DNA from: a virus
Virus record (IMG/VR): IMGVR_UViG_3300049053_000107
Location: 1 to 55,210 of that record
DNA length: 55,210 nucleotides
Reading direction: 5' to 3' (one strand)
Positions 41,900 through 49,751 of this stretch are shown here, in pieces. The translations under genes and the position numbers were made by a program. The notes under the pieces were generated by a model that had not been told where the DNA came from, did no database searches, and saw only the letters and a list, made by a program, of their open reading frames with translations. Position 1 is the stretch's first letter. The number at the start of each line of letters is the position of its first letter.

Positions 41900-42084
41900 G
41901 GTTGTTTAGATTTTTTCAGTTCAGCATTACGTTTACCTCTTTCCCACTCCTGCATACTTTCTTTAGTGGCAAACCATCCGAAATGGCAGTTAATTGTATC
42001 TGACCCATTAAGGCCACAATCATATCCTGCATCATAAGCAGAATTAAAATTTTTAGGTTCGGTAGCTATGTCTTTTGCTTCCAT
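41896..42084 (-). CDS. Ribosome modulation factor-like protein
   Basis: 62 aa. AYDAGYDCGLNG... NCHFGWFATKESMQEWERGK follows the RMF family pattern (A-x-x-x-G-x-x-x-G, C-x-F, W-x-x-G). RMF dimerises 70S ribosomes in stationary phase; phage versions are found in several genomes with unknown role. Confidence is limited because the motif is short. Confidence 0.5.
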   Translation of the reverse strand: MEAKDIATEPKNFNSAYDAGYDCGLNGSDTINCHFGWFATKESMQEWERGKRNAELKKSKQP

Positions 42085-42114
42085 GTTCTTTGTTGGTTTG
42101 TTTTTTATTAGGGG

Positions 42115-42324
42115 TTAGCATTGACGTTTAACAGCTTTAATAATTGTCATAGCCATTGTTTTATTGGCGTGGCCTCCTCTTGGTGAATAGGTTGTTACAT
42201 ATCTGCCGTTTTTAAAAACCTTACCGTCCAAGTGCTGCCACGTGCCGGTAAACTGAACAACCCATTTATCACCAGTGTCTTTATCGGTAACATGAACTTC
42301 TGTTTTTTCAAATTCCAATTTCAT
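42115..42324 (-). CDS. Unknown small protein
   Basis: 69 aa; beta-rich (KTEVHVTDKDTGDKWVVQFT) with a C-terminal basic helix (NKTMAMTIIKAVKRQC). No family recognised. Confidence 0.45.
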   Translation of the reverse strand: MKLEFEKTEVHVTDKDTGDKWVVQFTGTWQHLDGKVFKNGRYVTTYSPRGGHANKTMAMTIIKAVKRQC

Positions 42325-42330
42325 ACCTTA

Positions 42331-42930
42331 TTATTTACTGGTTATTTGTTTTTGTGCTGCTCTGTAGCCTTGCCAATATTCATCTTTCCATTTATCGTAA
42401 AGGGCTGCACCTGATAAAAAATATTCTTTCTCTTTGCTATACCATTGGTCTGCTGCTGGCTCATAAACCCACTCGTGTGAACTTGCCCACTCTGCAAACA
42501 TTATTGCTTCACTTGCGGTATAATCGTTATCAGCCATATCTTCTATAGCTTTGATTTCTTCAGGTGATAAAGCCTCTACATCTTCTTTCTCCTTTAAGGG
42601 AAGGGAAACTTTTTTAAGCCAATATTTTACCTGAACAAACCACCTAGTTTCAGATTGCTTTGTCCCTGAATGATATAAAACACCAATTCTGCTTGTATCG
42701 TTGGGAATTATAAAATATTCTCCTTCCTCTGTTGGCATTTCATCGGCTATACTTACAGCCACATAACATTCTTTCAGGGGAAGGGTTTGTGCTTCTAGCC
42801 CATCCATAGCTTTAAAAAGTAATTGCTGTATTTCATAAAAGATAGCTTCATAATTTAGCTTGCCATCCTTAGTTGCCTTTACTCTTAATTCATCTATTTT
42901 TTCAACCGCTTGTTTCAGGTTATTTTCCAT
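42331..42930 (-). CDS. DUF551-like phage protein
   Basis: 199 aa. The central part (AVSIADEMPTEEGEYFIIPN, RWFVQVKYWLKKV) has the DUF551-type pattern (short alpha/beta module with W-L-K/Y-W). The C-terminal part is helical with W/Y residues (ALYDKWKDEYWQGYRAAQKQ). Found in many phage early regions; function unknown. Confidence 0.5.
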   Translation of the reverse strand: MENNLKQAVEKIDELRVKATKDGKLNYEAIFYEIQQLLFKAMDGLEAQTLPLKECYVAVSIADEMPTEEGEYFIIPNDTSRIGVLYHSGTKQSETRWFVQVKYWLKKVSLPLKEKEDVEALSPEEIKAIEDMADNDYTASEAIMFAEWASSHEWVYEPAADQWYSKEKEYFLSGAALYDKWKDEYWQGYRAAQKQITSK

Positions 42931-42983
42931 ACAATGCTTTTTGTTTTTGTTCCTTAGAAAATTATTTTGGTGCGATGCGTATT

Positions 42984-43415
42984 TTAAAACGGTAAATCCT
43001 CAACGGCTTCCGCTTCCTGTTTTATTTCTACCCACTTTGCCGATTTGCTACGCCAGCAATAGAAGAAATACTTCTTTATGTTTGGCAATTTCTTTATACA
43101 GGCTATGTTGTCAATGTGATAGCCAATGTCCTCATAACGTCGATCAATGTTATAGCCTGTCAGCGTTTTGCCTTTAAGTCCGATATAGTTCACTCGCACA
43201 CACCATTTTCTAAAATCTTCCAGTGTGATAGTGAACGGTATTCCATCCCTGGCAGCACGTCCTTTTACATTGTTGAATGCATAACGTACCGGGTCTGCCA
43301 ACCTGCTTTTTCTACTCCTGCAACCACCACACATTTTACCTTGGCATTCATTGGTGCAATAAAGCACCTGACAAATTCCCTTGGTAGTATGTTTTTTAAA
43401 TTGCAGGGGTTTCAT
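42984..43415 (-). CDS. HNH-like protein with N-terminal zinc-binding Cys
   Basis: 143 aa. N-terminal YCTNECQGKMCGGCRSRK gives a Cys cluster; YAFNNVKGRAARDGIPFTIT and YNIDRRYEDIGYHIDNIACI match the core of small phage HNH-type proteins (N/D-R...GYHxDN). The catalytic His of an HNH site is not clear, so it may be a non-nuclease relative. Confidence 0.55.
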   Translation of the reverse strand: MKPLQFKKHTTKGICQVLYCTNECQGKMCGGCRSRKSRLADPVRYAFNNVKGRAARDGIPFTITLEDFRKWCVRVNYIGLKGKTLTGYNIDRRYEDIGYHIDNIACIKKLPNIKKYFFYCWRSKSAKWVEIKQEAEAVEDLPF

Positions 43416-43860
43416 AGTGTTTCCTTCGTGGATCCAGAATAAACATTGCTACGTGTCTACCAGTGCCAGGGCCTTGCATATTATCTTCAGTCGAATGCCA
43501 GCGAACATTTTTTAAGTTCCTTACTTCAGCGCCTAATTCATTTAGCAGCATCAACACCCATTTGTCAATTGGATAAACCAACACAACCAGTTTTCCTTTT
43601 TTATATTCTTCAATACATTTTCTAGCCCATGCCGTTGGTCCTTTCTTTTTTTTGTCGATAGCACATACATAAGAACCAAAAGGAGGATTGACATAATTCC
43701 TTTGACCCCACTCAGTTCTTAAACCGTCAAATCCTTCTGGCTTAGGGTAAGGACATGGATCAAAGTCAAATTGAAATTCATCCTGCAATTGTTTCATCAG
43801 GTCGGGTGGCGTTAACCAGTAATGTTTTCCATCTGCTTTATTTCCGTTTTCGAATGCCAT
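43396..43860 (-). CDS. DNA N6-adenine methyltransferase (phage Dam-like)
   Basis: 154 aa. Motif IV NPPFG (58-62) within RNYVNPPFGSYV, preceded by FDFDPCPYPKP and followed by KLVVLVYPIDKWVLMLLNEL. This matches the phage Dam-like family. Expected to methylate adenine, perhaps protecting phage DNA from restriction or marking it. Overlaps the HNH-like gene by 20 nt and follows the polymerase gene directly. Confidence 0.8.
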   Translation of the reverse strand: MAFENGNKADGKHYWLTPPDLMKQLQDEFQFDFDPCPYPKPEGFDGLRTEWGQRNYVNPPFGSYVCAIDKKKKGPTAWARKCIEEYKKGKLVVLVYPIDKWVLMLLNELGAEVRNLKNVRWHSTEDNMQGPGTGRHVAMFILDPRRKHYETPAI

Positions 43861-45819
43861 TTAATCTTTTTTATAGTACATAGTCTCAAATCCATCAGCA
43901 GCCAAAGGCAAACCCTTAGCCCAGCTAATTGGCATACTCATAATTTGGTTTACTTCATCCAGACTACCAACGCCAAGCGGCATTTCCATAACTATTTCAT
44001 CGTGTATATGGGCAATGATCTTATAGCCTTTATCGTGCAGACGGAGCATAGCAGTTGCCAGAACATCACGGGCCACAGCCTGCACAATGTTTTCCACCAA
44101 TTTCCCACCGTATGTATTCTGCTTACCCCACTGCTTTGTTGTCTGGTTCATGCCTTCATAGATCAACGTATATCCGTTAAAGGCGTTTGGCCGGGTAGAA
44201 GGTTTTAAATAACAAAGTCGTCTGCCACTTGGCAATTGAATAAAGAAGATGCCTTTTTCTTTCAGCATCTTCACACCATGGTTTAAAACAATTGTTTGGC
44301 CTGTCTGTACACAGGTGTTTGCTGCTTCACCTACCTGGTACCAATAGCTGCAAATCTTCCGGTTAGCATTACGCCACATCTTAACCAGCTTCGGTAATTC
44401 CTCTTCCACAAGGCCCATGCGTAAAGCGCCCATTGCTATTAGCGCATTAGGTCCACCCTGGTAGCCCAATGCCAGTTCTGCGATCTTTGCCTTATGCCGC
44501 CATTCACTTGTTTTAGTAACTTTCTCAATGGGTATTTTAAACATGTGCGCTGCAGTAGCTTCATAAATTTTACCGTGAGTATTAAATACGTCCAGCTTCC
44601 AGCGTTCACCACTGAGCCATGCAATTATTCTTGCTTCAATAGCTGACAGGTCACTTATGATTAATCTATTTCCAGGCTCTGGAATAAAAGCAGTGCGTAT
44701 AAGCTGGCTTAAGGTATCAGGCACATTACCGTAAAGCATTTGTAGTAATTCCAGGTCATTACGCTTTACTACTTCCCTTGCCAGGTCCAAATCTTTCATT
44801 TCGTTACGTGGAAGGTTTTGCATTTGCACAATGCGACCAGCAAACCTTCCTGTTCTATTGGCACCGTAGTATTGAAACAATCCGCGAATACGGTTGTCGC
44901 TGCATTTGCTTTTAACCATGGCCGCATACTTCTTTACAGAAGTCTTTGACATTTCCTGCCGTATGTTTAGGACACGCTTAATAGTATCAGCACCTATATA
45001 GCCGTCTACCTTAGTAAGCAGTTCCGGTATATCTGTTTTTTTCAGAGTATCAATATCATCAAGCGGCATTTCCTTGGTTAACCATTCTTTCAATTGAGAC
45101 ACACTGTTAGGATTGCTAAGGCCAGTGAGCTTAATTGCTTCAGTGGTTAGTTTCTCTTTATAGATGCCTTCCATGCTGATTGCATTTTTTACCAATTCAG
45201 GATCTACCAACACGCCGGTATCGTTTATTTGCTGATCCAGGTGCCACAGTCTTTTTTCAACAGGAGGTATTTCGAAAAAGGAAATTTTGTTTTTAATTGC
45301 TTGTTCGGCTACTACGTCCTGCGCACAATAGTCTTTGAATTGCTGCCACTTTACCGGGTCATGTTGCGGCAGGTTACGTGTTCTGCCACCATTAGCTTTT
45401 GTAGGCTTGCAGGGCATCGAGAAATAACGGATAAGTGGTTTACCATTTCCTTTTTGTTCGGTTAAGTTTAGCACTCTGGCAACTGTTTCAAGATTGAGAG
45501 GCAAACCAAGCATTGAGGCATGTACGGCTGTACACTGCCATTGGTCAACGGGTAATTTTAATTTGAAATATTTATTAAGGGCCGTCCTTTCGAAGTTGGC
45601 ATTAAAAGCACATTTTATTATTGAGGGGTTAGTAAGTGCATTCTCAATTTCTAAAGGCAAGTGTTCGCCTTGTGCCATGTCTACTACTTCAACCGGACGG
45701 CCATCAAGAGAGTAGCCAAATAGCAATATTTCAAAATCAGGAGCTTCCACGTATTTGTATACACCCGTGTTTTTTATTTCGTTGCTGCTATAGGTTTCTA
45801 TGTCTATGGCTAATTGCAT
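43861..45819 (-). CDS. Family A DNA polymerase (with 3'-5' exonuclease)
   Basis: 652 aa from the ATG at 45819 (MQLAIDIETYSSN); an upstream start would overlap the reverse transcriptase gene by 57 nt. Exonuclease motif DIETYS (D6/E8), polymerase motif A RLIISDLSAIEARI (D390), motif B KIAELALGYQGG, and motif C HIHDEIVME (D607). The replicative polymerase of the phage. Its start overlaps the stop of the DGR reverse transcriptase (TAATG), so the two are likely translated from one mRNA. Confidence 0.9.
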   Translation of the reverse strand: MQLAIDIETYSSNEIKNTGVYKYVEAPDFEILLFGYSLDGRPVEVVDMAQGEHLPLEIENALTNPSIIKCAFNANFERTALNKYFKLKLPVDQWQCTAVHASMLGLPLNLETVARVLNLTEQKGNGKPLIRYFSMPCKPTKANGGRTRNLPQHDPVKWQQFKDYCAQDVVAEQAIKNKISFFEIPPVEKRLWHLDQQINDTGVLVDPELVKNAISMEGIYKEKLTTEAIKLTGLSNPNSVSQLKEWLTKEMPLDDIDTLKKTDIPELLTKVDGYIGADTIKRVLNIRQEMSKTSVKKYAAMVKSKCSDNRIRGLFQYYGANRTGRFAGRIVQMQNLPRNEMKDLDLAREVVKRNDLELLQMLYGNVPDTLSQLIRTAFIPEPGNRLIISDLSAIEARIIAWLSGERWKLDVFNTHGKIYEATAAHMFKIPIEKVTKTSEWRHKAKIAELALGYQGGPNALIAMGALRMGLVEEELPKLVKMWRNANRKICSYWYQVGEAANTCVQTGQTIVLNHGVKMLKEKGIFFIQLPSGRRLCYLKPSTRPNAFNGYTLIYEGMNQTTKQWGKQNTYGGKLVENIVQAVARDVLATAMLRLHDKGYKIIAHIHDEIVMEMPLGVGSLDEVNQIMSMPISWAKGLPLAADGFETMYYKKD

Positions 45820-46769
45820 TAGGCTAATAACTTTTTTAAAAGGTTTTTGCTGTTGCAGTGTTTCGCCCAACCCCAATAAGATGCAATGGAAGAAAGGTTT
45901 TTCCTTTTGGCTACCATACGGGCAAAATTTTGTTTGATACTTTTTCTTAAAAGAATGTGAGTGTGATAAAAACGGTAACCTACAAAATCCAGACTACGTG
46001 CGTCAACAGGAAATACCTGGTAATTACCTTTTACCGATAGGTTTAATTTCTCGACTAAATAGCTTTTGAGCTCTTTAAATAATTCGTGTAAATACTGCTT
46101 ATCATCTGAAAGGATAACCAGATCATCTGCATAGCGGAAATAGTACTTTACGCCTTTGGTTTCTTTCAGCCAGTGGTCAAAATAGGTGAGATAGAAATTT
46201 GCTAAATACTGAGATAGATAATTACCTATTGGTAACCCTGGTGCGCTGTCAATGATTTCGTCTAACAACCAAAGCAGGTCCTGATCTTTTATTTTCCTTC
46301 GTAATAACTGTTTTAAGATGGCATGATCTACCGATGGATAAAACTTCTTAATATCCAATTTCAAACAATACTTAGTACTTGCTTCATCACGAAGTGCTTT
46401 TTTTACTTTATTCGCAGCGTTATGAATACCTCTTCCTTTAATGCAACTGAAAGTATTAGCAATAAAACACGAAACAAACAACGGTTCTAAAACATTCATT
46501 ATAGCATGATGCGTAATCCTGTCAGGGTAATAAGGTAATTTATAAACATCTCTTTCTTTTGGTTCAAATACTTTGAAAATTTTATACGGAGAGGTTTTAT
46601 AAGTTTTATTTATTAGGGATTGATGAAGCTTAGTAATGTTGTTCTCCCGGTCAATGTCGTGAGCTTTAACACTGTACTGATTTTGTTTGCCTTTACGGGC
46701 AATAGTGTCGGCAAGCATAAGATTTTCTACGCTGCAAATTTGTTCATATAAATTACCTAATCGTTTCAT
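45819..46769 (-). CDS. DGR reverse transcriptase
   Basis: 316 aa. Motif A LKLDIKKFYPSV (D139), DGR-type motif 4 GLPIGNYLSQ (178-187; Q in place of the usual group II QGxxxSP), catalytic YADD (213-216), and a C-terminal SIASYWGWAKHCNSKNLLKK as in other DGR enzymes. It copies the TR RNA with adenine-specific errors into VR sequences of the target genes. Upstream on the same strand: the TR (97 nt before its start) and two target genes. No avd-like accessory gene is seen in the cassette. Confidence 0.9.
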   Translation of the reverse strand: MKRLGNLYEQICSVENLMLADTIARKGKQNQYSVKAHDIDRENNITKLHQSLINKTYKTSPYKIFKVFEPKERDVYKLPYYPDRITHHAIMNVLEPLFVSCFIANTFSCIKGRGIHNAANKVKKALRDEASTKYCLKLDIKKFYPSVDHAILKQLLRRKIKDQDLLWLLDEIIDSAPGLPIGNYLSQYLANFYLTYFDHWLKETKGVKYYFRYADDLVILSDDKQYLHELFKELKSYLVEKLNLSVKGNYQVFPVDARSLDFVGYRFYHTHILLRKSIKQNFARMVAKRKNLSSIASYWGWAKHCNSKNLLKKLLA

Positions 46770-46830
46770 CCTTTGCTTAATTGAATCACCTTCACTTTCG
46801 TTACCAGTGCTTCTTTTTTAAAATCATTTT

Positions 46831-46844
46831 TTGCCAAGAGGCAA
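46831..46844. other. Hairpin in the TR-RT spacer
   Basis: TTGCC-AAGA-GGCAA, perfect 5-bp stem with a 4-nt loop, 22 nt after the TR end in the RNA sense. In BPP-1 the spacer RNA between TR and RT is needed for cDNA synthesis; this hairpin is a candidate element with that function. Confidence 0.35.
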
Positions 46845-46865
46845 GGCTTGTACTTAAATTATTTA

Positions 46866-46928
46866 GCAATTGCGGGAGCTAACATTCGAATTCGTGTAGT
46901 TGTCATTGACGTTGTTCAGCGAAAAGCC
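46866..46928 (-). repeat. DGR template repeat (TR)
   Basis: 63-nt template, coding sense minus strand; translated it would read GFSLNNVNDNYTNSNVSSRNC, full of AAC/AAT/TAC codons typical of TRs. Aligned without gaps to both VRs. The coding strand has 18 adenines; 13 differ in VR1, 14 in VR2, and none of the other 45 positions differs. Confidence 0.95.
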
Positions 46929-46980
46929 AGAAGCAAAACAGCACAAAGCCAAAATGCAACACTCCAAGTAGTACACAACC

Positions 46981-47352
46981 CTATTTATCAAACACCATGT
47001 AGTCTTTATACAGATCAATAAACTGTTTTACTGTGTACTCCGCTAAGTCTCTACTTTTGAAGCAAAGGCGGGAGCCAACACCCGAAGCCGCGTAGTAGTC
47101 ATAGACGCCGTCCAGCGAAAAGCCAGAGGGGTTACTTTTTGTTTTCTCCATATCAAACCAGGGATAGTACTTGTATTCATCATTGTTGTTCCAATCGGGT
47201 TTCCAACCATCGTTTATAACCTGAATAATTATAAACAGTTTTGCAAGTGCGATTAACGCTTTATTATGTGGATTATCAGGCAATGCAGGCACAGCTTTTT
47301 TAGGATCAATACCTAGCTTCTTACAAGCAGCTTCAAAAGTTTTTACTTTCAT
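46981..47352 (-). CDS. DGR target protein 1 (hypervariable)
   Basis: 123 aa. Conserved WKPDWNNNDEYKYYPWFDME segment, then the VR-coded part SLDGVYDYYAASGVGSRLC (about residues 77-97), then an invariant tail FKSRDLAEYTVKQFIDLYKD. The variable region thus lies about 25 residues before the C-terminus, not at the end, and the tail does not look like a C-type lectin fold. No signal peptide. Paralogue of the gene upstream. Function unknown; the variable face presumably binds changing ligands. Confidence 0.85.
   Translation of the reverse strand: MKVKTFEAACKKLGIDPKKAVPALPDNPHNKALIALAKLFIIIQVINDGWKPDWNNNDEYKYYPWFDMEKTKSNPSGFSLDGVYDYYAASGVGSRLCFKSRDLAEYTVKQFIDLYKDYMVFDK
47062..47124 (-). repeat. DGR variable repeat 1 (VR1)
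   Basis: In target gene 1. Differs from the TR only where the TR coding strand has A (13 of 18 such positions). The three differences nearest the coding-strand 3' end (CGCCTTTGC, GGCTCC instead of AGCTCC) are shared with VR2 and probably mark the IMH rather than mutated bases. Confidence 0.95.
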
Positions 47353-47361
47353 TTTTAATAT

Positions 47362-47817
47362 TTATAAAGTGAAAAATTGTTTGTATAATTCAATAAATTG
47401 TTTAGCGGCATATTCTGCTAATTCCCTTGATTTGAAGCAAAGGCGGGAGCCAACACTCGAACCCGTGCAGGCGCCAGTGACGCTGAGCAGCGAAAAGCCA
47501 TTAGATTTATCCATGTAAAACCATGGGTAATACTTATATTCATTGCCATTATTCCAATTTGGTTTCCAACCTTCGTTTAAAGCAAGTATGATAATTTTCA
47601 GTTTTTTATAGGCTTCATCGTCGGGATCGTCCGTATTCGAAGCATGGAAACGCACACCTAACACTTCGCAAGCATCTTCAAATGTTTTTACACGATCAGT
47701 AATTTTTTGAGAAAAAAATTCTTTACCAAACGTATCTACTAACATTGTTTTAAATTCTGCTGAAGCTGAAGGGTAAAGTTTTCTAGCGTTTTCTTTATTT
47801 ATTTGTAAGGTTTGCAT
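47362..47817 (-). CDS. DGR target protein 2 (hypervariable)
   Basis: 151 aa. Extra N-terminal region (INKENARKLYPSASAEFKTM, then FEDACEVLGVRF) like that of other small Bacteroidota phage proteins, then WKPNWNNGNEYKYYPWFYMD, VR-coded SLLSVTGACTGSSVGSRLC, and the tail FKSRELAEYAAKQFIELYKQ. It starts right after a Rho-independent terminator, and its stop is 9 nt before target 1, so the two are co-transcribed. Not exported by sequence. Function unknown. Confidence 0.85.
   Translation of the reverse strand: MQTLQINKENARKLYPSASAEFKTMLVDTFGKEFFSQKITDRVKTFEDACEVLGVRFHASNTDDPDDEAYKKLKIIILALNEGWKPNWNNGNEYKYYPWFYMDKSNGFSLLSVTGACTGSSVGSRLCFKSRELAEYAAKQFIELYKQFFTL
47437..47499 (-). repeat. DGR variable repeat 2 (VR2)
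   Basis: In target gene 2. 14 of 18 TR adenine positions differ, no other position differs. Many of its changes are not shared with VR1, so the two VRs have diversified separately. Confidence 0.95.
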
Positions 47818-47837
47818 ATTTATGTTTTAAAAGAGTT

Positions 47838-47867
47838 TAAAAAGGACCTGCCTGGAAAAGCAGGTCC
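47838..47867 (-). terminator. Rho-independent terminator before the DGR cassette
   Basis: GGACCTGC (47844-47851) / GCAGGTCC (47860-47867), loop CTGGAAAA; on the minus strand the stem is followed by TTTTTAAAC. It separates the ssDNA-binding protein gene from the DGR target genes, only 21 nt before the target 2 start. Confidence 0.8.
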
Positions 47868-47894
47868 GTAGCCTAAACCGATCCGACAAAAAAA

Positions 47895-48437
47895 TTATTT
47901 CATAAAATCCTCATCCTCTACTTCCACTTCTGCAAAATCATCTTCTGCACTGCTTCTACCAGAAAGCGGAGTATCATCTTTTGCTTTCATCACATGGTTA
48001 AGTGAAAAGCCTACGCCCTTGCTGCCTTCTTTGTCATAAGGGAACGCAGTGATTGATACAAAAGCCCAGCAACCGCTATACACATCTTCCTTGTTCAAAA
48101 TCTTGTCGCGTTTGCCGTCTACAATACCAGGCTGCATTTTGGAAGAGGCATTAAGGAACATGCTTTTTAAATAAGCCTCGTCGTCCTTCTCTGCGTCACC
48201 GTCACGAAGCGGTTCTTTCAGCTTTTTAGGGATAACACCGCCCCACTTCTTTTTGCCTTCTTCCTTAGCGGCAAGTACCGCAGCTTCTACTTTGGCAATT
48301 GTCGCTTTGTCTTTCTTTGGGATGATAATAGAGGCAGCATACTTACCGTCCTTATTAGGTTCCCAAATCCATGCGTAACTAAGCCGCACCGGGCCTATTA
48401 CGATTTTTGTACTGTTTTGCTGTTTTTCAGTTGACAT
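47895..48437 (-). CDS. DUF2815 ssDNA-binding protein
   Basis: 180 aa. VRLSYAWIWEPNKDGKYAAS at the N-terminus, SIIIPKKDK and the acidic tail (EDDFAEVEVEDEDFMK) match DUF2815, a phage ssDNA-binding/annealing type protein. The acidic C-terminus is typical of SSB-like proteins. It is the last gene of an early transcript, followed by a terminator. Confidence 0.8.
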   Translation of the reverse strand: MSTEKQQNSTKIVIGPVRLSYAWIWEPNKDGKYAASIIIPKKDKATIAKVEAAVLAAKEEGKKKWGGVIPKKLKEPLRDGDAEKDDEAYLKSMFLNASSKMQPGIVDGKRDKILNKEDVYSGCWAFVSITAFPYDKEGSKGVGFSLNHVMKAKDDTPLSGRSSAEDDFAEVEVEDEDFMK

Positions 48438-48569
48438 TTTTACGTTTTTAAATATTAAGAGTTATTGTGTCTTAGTTAAAAGAAGTAGGTAACATGGTAA
48501 GTCACTTTTGCCCTGTATTACTTTGGCACTGCCTTTAGTCATGCATCACCCTTTCGGGTTTGATGGTTC
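48438..48569 (-). other. Intergenic hairpin region
   Basis: 132 bp without a gene. On the minus strand CATCA-AA-CCC-GAAA-GGG-TGATG (48544-48565) forms a bulged stem with a GNRA-type GAAA loop, 5 nt after the DUF2800 stop. No U tract, so more likely an RNA stability or processing hairpin than a terminator. Confidence 0.3.
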
Positions 48570-49751
48570 TCAGGCGCTACCTACTTCTATTTGTTCAAAA
48601 TCCTTAATTGCTGCAGCCGTACTATCTAATTCAGGCCGTTTGTCACTTTCAAATATCAGAGTTGGTTTGCCTTCAGGCTTCACTACTAAACCATTCAGCT
48701 TTTCAGTGAACACCGTTTTGCCAATCAGCTTTTCCATGGCGCCAATACCAAGCAACTTTTTTGTATAAATCTGATCCTGCTTAAAGCCTAATTTCTTTAC
48801 GGCAGTAGCTACTTTCTTTTCATCTGCATACACCCGGTTGCTGCGTCCTTCCACCAGCTTAAAGCCGGGCCACTTTTTACCAGTAACAGCCTGCTTCAGT
48901 GCATAATCTTCCACGGCAGTTAACCAGTTCTTTATTACGTCTGCTTTGCCCAATATCTCAGTAATAGTCTCTTCAGAAAGTAAATCGGGTTGTATGCCTG
49001 CAAACTCACTGGCAGCAAGTTCCATGTGCTTTTCACCATTGGCCCTGCAGGTAGCACGGGCACGGCAAAAGCGGCAATGTTCACCAGGAATAAATTCGCC
49101 GTCACCGGCAAATGCTTTTGCAGCAAGCGGTTTTAATTCCTTATCACCCCATTCTTTCAAATAGCCAACAGGTACTTGCCATTCTGTTATATTGTCAATA
49201 CGGGGTTGGTAAATGGTCATGCGCACTTCTTTGATGGAGTACAGAAAGTCGTGAGCTTCCAAAGCACCGAGCGCATACACCATCATTTGCTTATTGTTCT
49301 CAGCACTTACAGGCACACCCTTGCCATACTTCAAATCAGTGATTTCTAAAACACCGTCAGCAATGATCTGGTTGTCTATTGTGCCGAACCCCTCTTCTAT
49401 ATAGCTGCGTAAATCAACTTCTGATTCAAGAAGAATTGTAGCGTCCGAGGTATGCTGTTTTGCTTTTTCGAATCGGTCAATAACAAAAGCAGCATAATCA
49501 GAACAATAGTCAAACATTGCTTCATCATAGAAAACGTTACCGTGTATTTCTCTGAACGCATCGCTAAATTCTTTATCGCTGATCATGTTCAGCTTGTGTG
49601 CAAGCATTATTTCAGCCAGCTTATGTGCCAGTGTGCCTTCCTTTGCCACGTCGCTATCAGTGTCAGGAAACTGCTCTTCCAGTCTTGCGCTTTTAGAGCA
49701 CACAAGCCATCTACTTGCAGATGAAGGGGAAAGAATCGCATGCTTACCCAT
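48570..49751 (-). CDS. DUF2800 (RecB/Cas4-like PD-(D/E)XK nuclease)
   Basis: 393 aa. N-terminal SPSSASRWLVCSKSARLEEQ, EGTLAHKLAE, the nuclease core IIADGVLEITDLKYGKGVPV (D and D-L-K motif) and a C-terminal Cys set HCRFCRARATC suggesting an iron-sulphur cluster as in AddB/Cas4-type nucleases. DUF2800 is typical of phage recombination modules alongside a DUF2815 ssDNA-binding protein. Confidence 0.8.
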   Translation of the reverse strand: MGKHAILSPSSASRWLVCSKSARLEEQFPDTDSDVAKEGTLAHKLAEIMLAHKLNMISDKEFSDAFREIHGNVFYDEAMFDYCSDYAAFVIDRFEKAKQHTSDATILLESEVDLRSYIEEGFGTIDNQIIADGVLEITDLKYGKGVPVSAENNKQMMVYALGALEAHDFLYSIKEVRMTIYQPRIDNITEWQVPVGYLKEWGDKELKPLAAKAFAGDGEFIPGEHCRFCRARATCRANGEKHMELAASEFAGIQPDLLSEETITEILGKADVIKNWLTAVEDYALKQAVTGKKWPGFKLVEGRSNRVYADEKKVATAVKKLGFKQDQIYTKKLLGIGAMEKLIGKTVFTEKLNGLVVKPEGKPTLIFESDKRPELDSTAAAIKDFEQIEVGSA

